A stretch of 46,511 bases of DNA from contig JANYJJ010000211.1 of NCBI GenBank assembly GCA_025358485.1, positions 1 to 46,511 on the forward strand. Direction: 5' to 3'. The position numbers and the translations under genes are program-made. The notes under the pieces are model-generated. The model saw only the letters and a list, made by a program, of their open reading frames with translations, searched no databases and was not told the DNA's origin. Positions 8,526 to 16,414 of the stretch are shown piece after piece; within the stretch, counting starts at the first letter, position 1, and each line of letters opens with the position of its first letter. The stretch is from Burkholderiales bacterium. Lineage in GTDB: Bacteria > Pseudomonadota > Gammaproteobacteria > Burkholderiales > Burkholderiaceae_C.

Positions 8526-8663
8526 GTCTTGCACCCAGGCCGCAAAGCGGAGCTTGCCTGAAACGACTCCGTCGGCAATCGGCCATCAAGCAACCCACCG
8601 ACCTGGGCGAAAAAACTTGACTTGGATAAGTGCCCTCTCGGCACTTCGCATCGTCGGCGCTTG

Positions 8664-9098
8664 TTAGAGCGCGCCGCGCAACACAACCGCCTTGATTTTG
8701 AGGCGCTGTGCGTTGCGGCTCAGCACGTCGTCCAAAGTGGCGATGAGCTTCGCACCCGCGGCCTCGGCGCACGCCAAGTGCAGCGCGTCACCGGCGCGCA
8801 GCGCGCTGGCGGCATCCAGCACCAGCCCGGCGGCGCGATGAAAGTGGGCGGGCTCTACCGACAGCAATCGAAGGTCGGCCGCCACCATGCGTTCAAATTT
8901 CGCCCAGGCAGTTTGGGCTTGCTGCGCGTTGATGACACCCGTGCGCTGCTTGATGCCAAGCGCACTGGCAAATTCAGGAATGCACCAAGCCGCTGCCATC
9001 AACTCGCGCCTCTCGCGTGCGTACCAAGCTGAGACGGCCACGCTGTGCGGCTCGTTCAGGAACAGGGGCACGAGCACGCTGGTGTCAACATAGACCAC
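8664..9098 (-). CDS. PIN-domain toxin (VapC-like ribonuclease), second pair
   Basis: This 144-residue PIN-domain toxin has catalytic acids in MVYVDTSVLVPLF (Asp5), the Glu of WCIPEFASALG, the Asp of LRAGDALHLACA and an acid in LIATLDDVLSRNA. It starts 1 bp after the stop codon of its antitoxin, so the pair is translationally coupled. It resembles the first toxin only in fold; the sequences differ clearly, so this is not a recent duplication. Confidence 0.92.
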   Translation of the reverse strand: MVYVDTSVLVPLFLNEPHSVAVSAWYARERRELMAAAWCIPEFASALGIKQRTGVINAQQAQTAWAKFERMVAADLRLLSVEPAHFHRAAGLVLDAASALRAGDALHLACAEAAGAKLIATLDDVLSRNAQRLKIKAVVLRGAL

Positions 9099-9099
9099 G

Positions 9100-9345
9100 T
9101 CAGTACCGCGCCGCGTTGCGCACTTCTTGAATCACAGATTCGCCCATGGGCATGGCGCTGCGCACCTCAGCAAGCTCAAGGGCGAATGCCTTGCGGCTCC
9201 ATTGCGCGGGCCGAATGGACAGAGTGCCATCGACGGTGATCTGCGCCTCGACAGTGGCACCCTGACGCAGGCCGAGCTGACGCACAACTTCAGCCGGGAT
9301 TCTGAGGGCCAGACTGTTGCCCCATTTGGCTATTTGTAGATCCAT
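9100..9345 (-). CDS. AbrB/MazE-type antitoxin, second pair
   Basis: This 81-residue antitoxin begins MDLQIAKWGNSLALRIPAEVVRQLGL, a textbook MazE/VapB-type swapped-hairpin DNA-binding domain. The tail (ALELAEVRSAMPMGESVIQEVR) would bind the toxin. The gene directly precedes the PIN toxin on the minus strand. Two palindromes lie immediately upstream of its ATG and are probably its operator. Confidence 0.92.
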   Translation of the reverse strand: MDLQIAKWGNSLALRIPAEVVRQLGLRQGATVEAQITVDGTLSIRPAQWSRKAFALELAEVRSAMPMGESVIQEVRNAARY

Positions 9346-9347
9346 GA

Positions 9348-9372
9348 TGGATATCCAGGTATGTATCTACAT
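9348..9372 (-). promoter_or_regulatory. Twin palindromes ahead of the second antitoxin
   Basis: TGGATATCCA (9348-9357) is a perfect 10-bp palindrome directly next to the antitoxin ATG. ATGTATCTACAT (9361-9372) has perfect 5-bp arms. They are 13-15 bp apart centre to centre. They are likely operator sites for the antitoxin-toxin complex, and the nearer one would also cover the ribosome binding site. Binding is inferred. Confidence 0.5.
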
Positions 9373-9618
9373 TTTAGCTGAATAGTGCGACATTTCAATT
9401 GCGGTTTCTGCGTTCAAGAATGCGCTTCTTAAACACTGCGTCGTGGCCCGCAGATGGAAAGCGCGCGGCCAATTGGGTTTGCAGTTAGACGCTGAGACTT
9501 TCGGGAACTGATTTCCATGGTGCCCGTGGTCACGGACGCAAACACGATGGTCGGTGCCACCAAACGCAGTTTGCCGAGCTAATCGTTGAGCAACAAGCGC
9601 CAGGGCGTGAATCGCCGC

Positions 9619-10521
9619 TCAGCCCAAATACTTCCGAAAATGCGCCACCGTTCGCTCCCACGCCAACTTGGCCGCAGCTTCTTGATAACGCGGCGTTGAA
9701 TTGTTGTGAAATCCGTGTTGCGTGCCCGCGTAAAAGTGCCCTTCGTGCGGCACGCCCTGCGCTTTCAATGCGGCCTCAAAAGCGGGCCACATGGTGTTGA
9801 TGCGCTCGTCGTTTTCAGCGTGGTGCACCAGCAGCGGGGCTTTGATGCGTGCCACGCCGGCCGTCTCAGCTGCTGCGCCGTAGAAAGGTGCGCCTGCGTG
9901 CATGTTGTCGCCCATCTCGGCTGCCAAAAAGTTGGTGGTGCCGCCGCCCCAACAGAAGCCGGTGACTCCGAGCTTGCCGGTGCTGAGTTTGTGGGCCTTC
10001 AAAAAGCGCGCGCTGTTCAGCATGTCGGTGCGCAGCTTGGTTTGGTCTAGTCCGGCTTGCAGGGTGCGGCCGTCGTCGTCGTTGCCGGGGTAGCCGCCCA
10101 CAGGAAAGAGGCCGTCAGGCGCGAGCGCCAAAAAACCTTCTGCTGCGGCACGTCGTGCCACGTCTTCGATGTAGGGGTTGAGGCCGCGGTTTTCATGGAT
10201 CACGAGGACGCTTGGGAAGGGGCCGCTGCGGCCGGTGCCCGAAGGTTGAACCAGGTAGCCGCGCATGGTGCCCGAGCTGCCTCCGGGTGACGGGTAGGTG
10301 ACGTAGCTGGCCTTGATGCGCGGGTCGGTGAAGGAGATGGTTTGCGCCCGTGCGTAATTGGGCAGCAACGCCAGCGCGCCCGTCAGCAGGCCGAGTGCGG
10401 CGGCGCGGTCGAGAAAGGCGCGGCGGTCTATGCGGCCATGGCAGTACTCGTCGTAGAGGGTGAAGACGCGACCATCGATGTCGGCTTGCGTGAGGGTAGT
10501 GACGGCGAGGGGATTGGTCAT
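9619..10521 (-). CDS. Dienelactone hydrolase-family protein with twin-arginine-like leader
   Basis: This 300-residue alpha/beta hydrolase belongs to the dienelactone hydrolase family. The triad is visible: Cys190 in GFCWGG, Asp238 in HAENDER and His269 in GTQHGFHN. Glu110 in IHENRG is the residue that activates the cysteine in DLH. An unusual N-terminus of about 60 residues contains YDEYCHGRIDRRAFLDRAA followed by a hydrophobic stretch and ARAQ. This looks like an internal twin-arginine signal and suggests export, whereas classical DLH is cytoplasmic. The substrate is unknown. The closeness to aromatic-degradation genes is suggestive, but the gene is not in an operon with them. Confidence 0.9.
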   Translation of the reverse strand: MTNPLAVTTLTQADIDGRVFTLYDEYCHGRIDRRAFLDRAAALGLLTGALALLPNYARAQTISFTDPRIKASYVTYPSPGGSSGTMRGYLVQPSGTGRSGPFPSVLVIHENRGLNPYIEDVARRAAAEGFLALAPDGLFPVGGYPGNDDDGRTLQAGLDQTKLRTDMLNSARFLKAHKLSTGKLGVTGFCWGGGTTNFLAAEMGDNMHAGAPFYGAAAETAGVARIKAPLLVHHAENDERINTMWPAFEAALKAQGVPHEGHFYAGTQHGFHNNSTPRYQEAAAKLAWERTVAHFRKYLG

Positions 10522-10634
10522 AGGAAAGTCCTGTCTGCTTTTTCTGATGGGTCAGTTCCGCGACTGCTGGCTGACGAGCCGCTTAAATTCAGATTTTGCT
10601 GAGATTTTTCTGTGATTTTTTAACTCTTGCGCGA

Positions 10635-10662
10635 GCCCTTCAACACCTCAGGGCGAACGGGG
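10635..10662 (-). repeat. Copy of the dispersed repeat (CCTGAGGT core), minus orientation
   Basis: The sequence from GCCCTTCAACACCTCAGG to CGAACGGGG is a slightly diverged, inverted copy of the repeat found at 16415-16445, 16665-16695 and six times inside ligA. It lies in the 226-bp gap between the methyltransferase and the hydrolase, which otherwise holds no recognised element. Confidence 0.75.
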
Positions 10663-10747
10663 ACTGGTTTGTTCATTCAGACCCACCGCGATCGCGGCGC
10701 TCGCTTGGACTGCTGCGCTGTGAAGCCTTTGTCAACGACCAAAAATT

Positions 10748-11881
10748 TCAACCCCAAACCTCCTGCGCCACCTCCACCACCAACCGCAATTTCGCGCGCT
10801 GCGCCTCTACTGCGATGGCGTTCCCGTGCACTGTGCTGCTGAAGCCGCACTGGGGTGACAGGGCGAGTTGATCCAACGGAACGTATTTCGCGGCTTCGTC
10901 AATGCGGCGCTTCAAGTCGTCTTTTGATTCCAACTGGCCGAGCTTGGTCGTCACCAATCCCAGCACCACGGTTTTGCCTTTGGGCAAGAAGCGCAGGGGC
11001 TTGAAGTCGCCGCTGCGGGCGTCGTCGTATTCCAAAAAGTAGGCATCGACATTCATCTCGCTGAGCAAGGCTTCGGCCACGGGTTCGTAGCCGCCTTGCG
11101 CGGCCCAGGTGCTCATGAAGTTGCCACGGCACAAATGCACTGCTAGGCGCATTCCTGCTGGCTTTTGCGCCACCACACGGTTGATGAATGACGCATATCG
11201 GTGCGGCAATTCGTTGGGGTCGTCGCCGCGCGCGCGTGCGGCTTCGCGCATTTTTTCGTCGCACAAATAGGCCAGGTTGGTGTCGTCCATTTGCACGTAA
11301 GTGGAACCGGCTGCGGCCAACGAACGCAGCTCGTCGCCGTAGGCGTTGGCCACGTCTTGGTAGAAGGGTTCGAGCTCGGGGTAGTGCTCTTTGCTGATGC
11401 CTGCCCGGCCACCGCGGAAGTGCAGCATGGTGGGCGAAGGGATGGTGACCTTGGCGGTTTTTCCAGGGGCCAACTGGCTTTGCAAGAAGTTGAAATCAGC
11501 CAACTGAATGTCTTGCGTGTGCTGCACTTTGCCCACCACTCGCATGATGGGCGGCGCCAGTTCCAGCGTGCCGTCGGGCTTTTGTATGGTCACTGGAATG
11601 TCGGTTTTCACGCCGCCCATCTTGGCCAAAAAGTCGACGTGAAAGTAGGTGCGGCGGAACTCACCATCGGTGATGCTTTGCAAGCCCACGTCTTCTTGAA
11701 ACTTCACGATTTCGGCAATGGCGTCGTCTTCGACCACACGCAAACCGTCGGCGTTCAGCTCGCCCTTCTTGAACTTTTCACGCGCTTCCAGCAAGCGCTT
11801 GGGGCGCAAAAAACTGCCGACGTGGTCGGCACGAAATGGCGGTGCTTGCTCAGCAGATGCGGCTGTGGCGTTGGCATTCAT
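10748..11881 (-). CDS. Cobalamin-independent methionine synthase-like methyltransferase (MetE C-terminal type)
   Basis: This 377-residue protein corresponds to the catalytic C-terminal half of MetE, as in the stand-alone YxjG/YxjH group. The zinc ligands are present: His249 and Cys251 in VHLCRGN, Glu284 in YFLEYDD and Cys345 in LSPQCGFSS. DHVGSFLRP opens the barrel and TDGEFRRTYFHVDF binds the folate or methyl donor in relatives. I chose the ATG at 11881 because GGAG lies 9 bp upstream; the frame is open to 11929. It is divergent from the Rieske demethylase genes over about 140 bp. It may therefore handle methyl groups linked to that pathway, although the acceptor is unknown. Confidence 0.9.
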   Translation of the reverse strand: MNANATAASAEQAPPFRADHVGSFLRPKRLLEAREKFKKGELNADGLRVVEDDAIAEIVKFQEDVGLQSITDGEFRRTYFHVDFLAKMGGVKTDIPVTIQKPDGTLELAPPIMRVVGKVQHTQDIQLADFNFLQSQLAPGKTAKVTIPSPTMLHFRGGRAGISKEHYPELEPFYQDVANAYGDELRSLAAAGSTYVQMDDTNLAYLCDEKMREAARARGDDPNELPHRYASFINRVVAQKPAGMRLAVHLCRGNFMSTWAAQGGYEPVAEALLSEMNVDAYFLEYDDARSGDFKPLRFLPKGKTVVLGLVTTKLGQLESKDDLKRRIDEAAKYVPLDQLALSPQCGFSSTVHGNAIAVEAQRAKLRLVVEVAQEVWG

Positions 11882-11933
11882 GTTGGATGTCTCCGGTTTG
11901 TGGCTCCGCGCATTTTTTGCGTACATCAACCGA

Positions 11934-12005
11934 GTTCATAACCGTGTAAACCCGTATTTATCGGAGTATTTCTGCGTTCATAATTCGGTTTATGTATACA
12001 CAAAC
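11934..12005. promoter_or_regulatory. Shared divergent regulatory region with 18-bp palindrome
   Basis: The gap between the divergent methyltransferase and Rieske genes holds an 18-bp palindrome at 11988-12005, GTTT-A-TGTATACA-C-AAAC, with one mismatched pair. GTTCATAA also occurs twice, at 11934-11941 and 11976-11983, 42 bp (four helical turns) apart. The palindrome ends 18 bp before the Rieske start and is the best candidate operator for the GntR regulator encoded in the same cluster. Binding is inferred. Confidence 0.6.
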
Positions 12006-12023
12006 TGTGTGCCGGAGTAGCGC

Positions 12024-13130
12024 ATGAAAACCTATCCGCTGAACGCTTGGTACGCCGCCGCCTGCGATGTGGAGGTCAAATCTGCCCTGCTCAGCCGCAC
12101 CATTTGCGGTCAGAAAATCGTGATGTTTCGGCGCGCCGACGGCAGCGTGGCTGCGCTGGCAGACGCCTGTTGGCACCGCTTGCTGCCCCTGTCAAAAGGG
12201 CACCTCAACAACGACCACATCACATGCGGTTATCACGGCCTGGTCTACAACGCCGATGGCCGCTGCACGCACATGCCGTCGCAAGAAACCATCAACCCAT
12301 CGGCCAGCGTGCGCGCCTACCCCAGCGTTCAAAAGCACCGCTTCATTTGGCTGTGGATGGGCGACGCAGCCTTGGCCGATGCCAGCAAAGTGCCCGACCT
12401 GCACTGGAACGATGACCCTGCATGGACGGGAGACGGCAAGCTCATCACCGTGAAGTGCGACTACCGCTTGGTGCTCGACAACCTGATGGACCTGACGCAC
12501 GAAACCTTTGTGCATGGATCGAGCATCGGCCAAACCGCCGTGACCGAAGCGCCCTTCGTCGCCACCCACGGTGACCGCACCGCCACGGTGACGCGTTGGA
12601 TGGAAGGCATCAACGCGCCGCCGTTTTGGGCCGGGCAACTCAAGCACGCCACGGGTTTTGAAGGAAACGTTGATCGCTGGCAAATCGTGCGCTTTGAAGC
12701 GCCCTGCACGATTGCGATTGACGTGGGTGTCGCGCCTGCGGGCACGGGTGCCAAGCCCCAGAGCACCAATGCGGGCAACCGCTCCGAAGGTGTGAACGGT
12801 TTTGTGCTGAACACCATCACGCCCGAGACCGACGGCAGCTGCCATTACTTTTGGGCCTTCGCGCGCAACTACTGCTTGAACGAGCAACGCTTGACGCACG
12901 AGCTGCGCGAAGGCGTGGCCGCCATCTTTGCCGAAGACGAGTTGATTTTGGAAGCGCAGCAACAAGCCATCCACGACAACCCCGACCACGTTTTTTACAA
13001 CCTCAACATCGACGCGGGTTCCATGTGGGCGCGCAAACTGATTGCCAAGATGGTGGACGCCGAAGTGGTTGCTGAACCTTCGAATCAGCCCAAGCCATCG
13101 CGCGTCATTCCCATGAAAGTCGCGAGCTGA
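12024..13130 (+). CDS. vanA: Rieske non-haem iron oxygenase, vanillate O-demethylase oxygenase type
   Basis: This 368-residue terminal oxygenase is of the VanA type. It accepts electrons from the reductase encoded two genes downstream and demethylates a methoxylated aromatic, releasing formaldehyde. The Rieske [2Fe-2S] ligands are Cys49, His51, Cys68 and His71 (CWHRLLPLSKG and CGYHGLVY). The mononuclear iron motif is DNLMDLTHETFVH, with Asn153, Asp156, His159 and His164. The length and the LMDLTHETFVHGSSIG stretch match vanillate demethylase better than larger ring-hydroxylating dioxygenases. The exact substrate (vanillate, dicamba-like or another O-methyl acid) cannot be read from sequence. 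The start lies 18 bp after the operator-like palindrome. Confidence 0.88.
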   Translation: MKTYPLNAWYAAACDVEVKSALLSRTICGQKIVMFRRADGSVAALADACWHRLLPLSKGHLNNDHITCGYHGLVYNADGRCTHMPSQETINPSASVRAYPSVQKHRFIWLWMGDAALADASKVPDLHWNDDPAWTGDGKLITVKCDYRLVLDNLMDLTHETFVHGSSIGQTAVTEAPFVATHGDRTATVTRWMEGINAPPFWAGQLKHATGFEGNVDRWQIVRFEAPCTIAIDVGVAPAGTGAKPQSTNAGNRSEGVNGFVLNTITPETDGSCHYFWAFARNYCLNEQRLTHELREGVAAIFAEDELILEAQQQAIHDNPDHVFYNLNIDAGSMWARKLIAKMVDAEVVAEPSNQPKPSRVIPMKVAS

Positions 13131-13910
13131 ATGAGCGTCGCAGCATCACCGGTCAGCCCCAACGAAGCCGCAGGCGCGTCGCAAACCGTGCGCGTGCAAC
13201 TGCGCCTGCGCGAGCTGATTTTGAGCGGCGAATTGGCCCCCGGCAACCGCATCGCCGAGCTGGCGTTGGTGGAGCTGCTAAGCGCTTCGCGCACGCCCAT
13301 CCGCGCCGCGCTGGTGCGCTTGCAAGAAGAAGGTTTGCTCGACGCGCTGCCCAACGGCGGCTTCGCGGTGAAAGACTTTTCTGAAGCCGACATCCACGAC
13401 GCCATTGAGCTGCGCGGCACCTTGGAGGGCTTGGCTGCCAGGCTGGCCGCCGAGCGCGGCATCAGCACCGATTTATTAATTGCGGCCCGCACGTGCTTAG
13501 ACCAAATCGACCAGTTGCTGACTCACAGCGCGCTGAGTGAAGAATCATTCAGCGGCTACGTTACGCAGAACGGCCTCTTCCATGAATTGCTGGCAAAAAT
13601 GTCGGGCAGCGCCGTGGTGCAACGCCAAATTCAACGCGCCGCGACCCTGCCGTTTGCGTCACCCAACGGCTTTGTGATGAGCCGATCTACCGGGCCTGAC
13701 GCTAGGGACGTTTTGGTGGTGGCGCAAGAGCAGCACCGCGGTGTGATGGAAGCCATCGTGAAGCGCGAAGGCGCACGGGCCGAGGCGCTGATGCGCGAAC
13801 ACGCCCGCATTGCGCACCGCAATTTGGGCCGCGCGCTGCAAAGCCAAAGGGCGCTGCAACTGCTGCCGGGAGCGAGCTTGATTCGCCGTCGCGCCGCAAC
13901 GAAAACGTGA
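13131..13910 (+). CDS. GntR-family transcriptional regulator (FCD type)
   Basis: This 259-residue regulator has an N-terminal winged helix of the GntR type (residues about 20-85: LRELILSGELAPGNRIAELAL, SRTPIRAALVRLQEEGLL) and an all-helical FCD ligand domain (DIHDAIELRGTLEGLAARLAAERG). In FCD proteins the conserved Asp and His residues bind a metal and a carboxylate ligand, which fits an aromatic acid inducer. The start codon directly follows the vanA stop codon, and the reductase gene follows by 1 bp, so regulator, oxygenase and reductase form one operon. It probably acts as VanR does, repressing until substrate is present. Confidence 0.9.
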   Translation: MSVAASPVSPNEAAGASQTVRVQLRLRELILSGELAPGNRIAELALVELLSASRTPIRAALVRLQEEGLLDALPNGGFAVKDFSEADIHDAIELRGTLEGLAARLAAERGISTDLLIAARTCLDQIDQLLTHSALSEESFSGYVTQNGLFHELLAKMSGSAVVQRQIQRAATLPFASPNGFVMSRSTGPDARDVLVVAQEQHRGVMEAIVKREGARAEALMREHARIAHRNLGRALQSQRALQLLPGASLIRRRAATKT

Positions 13911-13911
13911 C

Positions 13912-14925
13912 ATGAAACACCCGAACACTTGGAGCAAAGCCACCGTTCGCGCGCACCGCGACCTCACGCCCACAGTGCGTGAATTTGAGTTGCTCCCGGA
14001 ACGCGGCGTGACGCCTTGGCACGTGGGCGCGCACATCAACGTGGCTGTGCAAGTCAACGGCGAAGACCAAACGCGTTCTTATTCACTGGTCAGTTTGCCC
14101 ACGCGCTCACAGGCCGACGGCGTCTACCGCATCGCCGTGAAGCGCGCACTGAACAGTCGCGGTGGCTCGCGCTTCATGTGGAGCCTGAACGCGGGCGACA
14201 GGCTGAACATCAGCCAGCCCGGCAACCACTTCGAGCTGACCACGAATTTGACTGGGCCCGCGCCGCACTTTCTTTTGGTGGCAGGCGGGATTGGCATCAC
14301 GCCCATGTTGGGCATGGCGCAAAGCTTGGCCACGCGCGGTGCCAAGGTGCAGATGCGCTACGGCGCACGCAGCCGCGCTGAGCTGGCCTACGTGGAAGAA
14401 CTGCGCGCCGCTTTGGGCGATGAGTTGGAAGTGTTTTGCGACGACGCGGGCGAGCAAATCAACCTCGACCACGAGATTGCCGCTTTGCCCGACCACAGCC
14501 AATTGTTGATCTGCGGCCCGCTGCCCTTGCTTGACGCCGCACGCGCCGCTTGGGCACGCGCAGGGCGCGCGGTGGCCGACCTGCGCTTCGAGACTTTCGG
14601 CAACAGCGGTCAGTTTGAAACACAGGCCTTTTGGGTCGACATTCCGCGCCACCAATTGCGCTTGGAAGTGCCCGCGAACCGCAGCTTGCTCAGCGTGTTG
14701 GAAGAAGCCGGTGTGCAAACACTTCACGAATGCGAGCGCGGCGAATGCGGCTTGTGCGCCATGGACGTTGTCAGCGTAAGCGGCACCGTAGACCACAGAG
14801 ACGTGTTTTTCAGCGCACATGAAAAATTGAACAATCAGCGCTTGTGCGCCTGCGTGTCACGCGTCCACCGCGCGGGCGGTGGCGGCGCGTTGGTGCTTGA
14901 CTCGGCATATCGCGCAGACGGGTAA
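13912..14925 (+). CDS. vanB: Vanillate O-demethylase-type reductase (FMN and 2Fe-2S)
   Basis: This 337-residue electron-transfer protein is of the phthalate dioxygenase reductase class. The flavin-binding TRSYSL motif is near residue 54, the NAD-binding VAGGIGITPMLGM near 123-135 and the CGPLPLLDAA motif near 201. The C-terminal plant-type [2Fe-2S] domain has cysteines 274, 279 and 282 (HECERGECGLC) and a fourth in LCACVSR. It moves electrons from NADH through flavin and iron-sulfur to the Rieske oxygenase encoded upstream. It is 1 bp after the regulator gene. The long linker ending SAYRADG is ordinary for the class. Confidence 0.9.
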   Translation: MKHPNTWSKATVRAHRDLTPTVREFELLPERGVTPWHVGAHINVAVQVNGEDQTRSYSLVSLPTRSQADGVYRIAVKRALNSRGGSRFMWSLNAGDRLNISQPGNHFELTTNLTGPAPHFLLVAGGIGITPMLGMAQSLATRGAKVQMRYGARSRAELAYVEELRAALGDELEVFCDDAGEQINLDHEIAALPDHSQLLICGPLPLLDAARAAWARAGRAVADLRFETFGNSGQFETQAFWVDIPRHQLRLEVPANRSLLSVLEEAGVQTLHECERGECGLCAMDVVSVSGTVDHRDVFFSAHEKLNNQRLCACVSRVHRAGGGGALVLDSAYRADG

Positions 14926-15042
14926 CGGCTTCGGCATTCGGGTTCATGCGGGGGTCAGGCAGGTGTGAATTCGCCGAGTTCGACCTTCAACCTCACCGAC
15001 AATTCATTCAATTCAACACGCTATTTTTTTGGAGACAACAAC

Positions 15043-16227
15043 ATGCAAAAACGCCGCTTCACCAAATCAATCGTCGCGCTCGGCGCCATGACCCTTGGCC
15101 TGGTTTTGACACCCGCCGTTCAAGCCCAACAAGCCCCGTTCAAAATCGGTTTCATCTTGCCGATGACGGGCCAGTCGGCTTCCACCGGCCGCCAGATTGA
15201 AGCCGCCGCGCGCTTGTACATGGCGCAAAACGGCACCACAGTGGCAGGCCGAAAAATCGAAGTGATTTTCAAAGACGACGGCGGTGTGGCCGATGCCACG
15301 CGCCGCACCGCGCAAGAGTTGGTGGTGAACGACAAGGTCGATGTGCTGGCCGGTTTTGGCTTGACACCTTTGGCCCTGGCCACCGCGCCCATTGCCACAC
15401 AAAGCAAAACGCCGATGGTGGTGACCGCCGCGGCCACGTCCATCATCACCGAGCAGTCGCCCTACATCGTGCGAACCAGCTTCACGCTGCCGCAAGTGAC
15501 CTTGGGCATTGCCGAGTGGGCAGCGAAAAACAAAATCAAAAAAGCCATGACCATGGTGGCCGATTACGGTCCCGGCATTGACGCTGAGCGCACTTTCAAA
15601 GACCGCTTCCAATTGAACGGCGGCACCATCGTCGGCGAGATTCGCTCGCCGCTGCGCAGCCCCGATTTCGCGCCCTTTTTGCAGCGCGTGAGCGACACCA
15701 AACCCGAAGCCTTGTTTGTGTTTTTGCCGTCCGGCCAGGGCGCGGCCTTCATGAAGCAGTTTGGCGAACGCGGCTTGGACAAATCAGGCATCCGCCTGAT
15801 CGCCACCGGCGACGTGACCGACGACGACCAGTTGAACGACATGGGCGACGTGGCTTTGGGTGTGGTGACCTCGCACCACTATTCGGCATCGCACCCGTCG
15901 GCATTGAACAAAAAATTCGTCGCTGCGTTTGAAGCCGCCAACAAAGGCATGCGCCCCAACTTCATGGGCGTGGCCGGTTACGACGGTATGCGCGTGATCT
16001 ACAAAGCGCTCGAAGCCACCAAAGGCGCAGGCGGTGGTGATGCGTTGTTGGCCGCAATGAAAGGCCAGTTGTTTGAGAGCCCGCGCGGTCAAATCTTGAT
16101 CGACGGTCAAAGCCGCGACATCGTGCAAGACGTCTACATCCGCAAAGTGGAACGCGTGAACGGGCAGTTGTACAACATGGAATTTGATGTGCAAAAAGCA
16201 GTGAAGGACCCGGGCAAGGCGAAGTGA
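15043..16227 (+). CDS. Periplasmic binding protein of Liv-type ABC importer
   Basis: This 394-residue periplasmic protein belongs to the branched-chain amino acid / aromatic acid binding family (type I, Peripla_BP_6). The ATG at 15043 is chosen because GGAG lies 8 bp upstream; the frame is open from 14965 but that stretch has no secretion character. Residues 1-29 form a signal peptide ending AVQAQQ. APFKIGFILPMTGQSASTGRQ starts the mature domain, and the fold continues through VDVLAGFGLTPLALATAPIA and FMGVAGYDGMRVIYKALEAT. The position after vanB suggests aromatic acids as ligand. The other importer genes lie downstream of an unusual 754-bp repeat island. Confidence 0.9.
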   Translation: MQKRRFTKSIVALGAMTLGLVLTPAVQAQQAPFKIGFILPMTGQSASTGRQIEAAARLYMAQNGTTVAGRKIEVIFKDDGGVADATRRTAQELVVNDKVDVLAGFGLTPLALATAPIATQSKTPMVVTAAATSIITEQSPYIVRTSFTLPQVTLGIAEWAAKNKIKKAMTMVADYGPGIDAERTFKDRFQLNGGTIVGEIRSPLRSPDFAPFLQRVSDTKPEALFVFLPSGQGAAFMKQFGERGLDKSGIRLIATGDVTDDDQLNDMGDVALGVVTSHHYSASHPSALNKKFVAAFEAANKGMRPNFMGVAGYDGMRVIYKALEATKGAGGGDALLAAMKGQLFESPRGQILIDGQSRDIVQDVYIRKVERVNGQLYNMEFDVQKAVKDPGKAK

Positions 16228-16346
16228 CGGGGGTGGGTGCAGTGCGTGTGGTGTTTCGTGGGGACGCGTTGGCATCCTGAGGCAGAAATTCATTCGCCGG
16301 TCGGGGCTTTCTGCGTTGAACCTGTGAAAGCCAGCGACTACTGCCC

Positions 16347-16410
16347 GCACTTGCACTTGCACTTGCACTCGCTTTCGCACTCGCTTTCGCACTCGCGCCC
16401 GCACCCGCCC
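16347..16410 (+). repeat. Slipped hexamer and dodecamer repeats
   Basis: TTGCAC occurs three times in tandem (16351-16368), followed by two copies of the 12-mer TCGCTTTCGCAC (16369-16392) and a decayed CGCCCGCACCCG continuation. It is the left end of the repeat island between the binding protein and the permease. The patterning suggests replication slippage. Confidence 0.85.
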
Positions 16411-16414
16411 GCCC

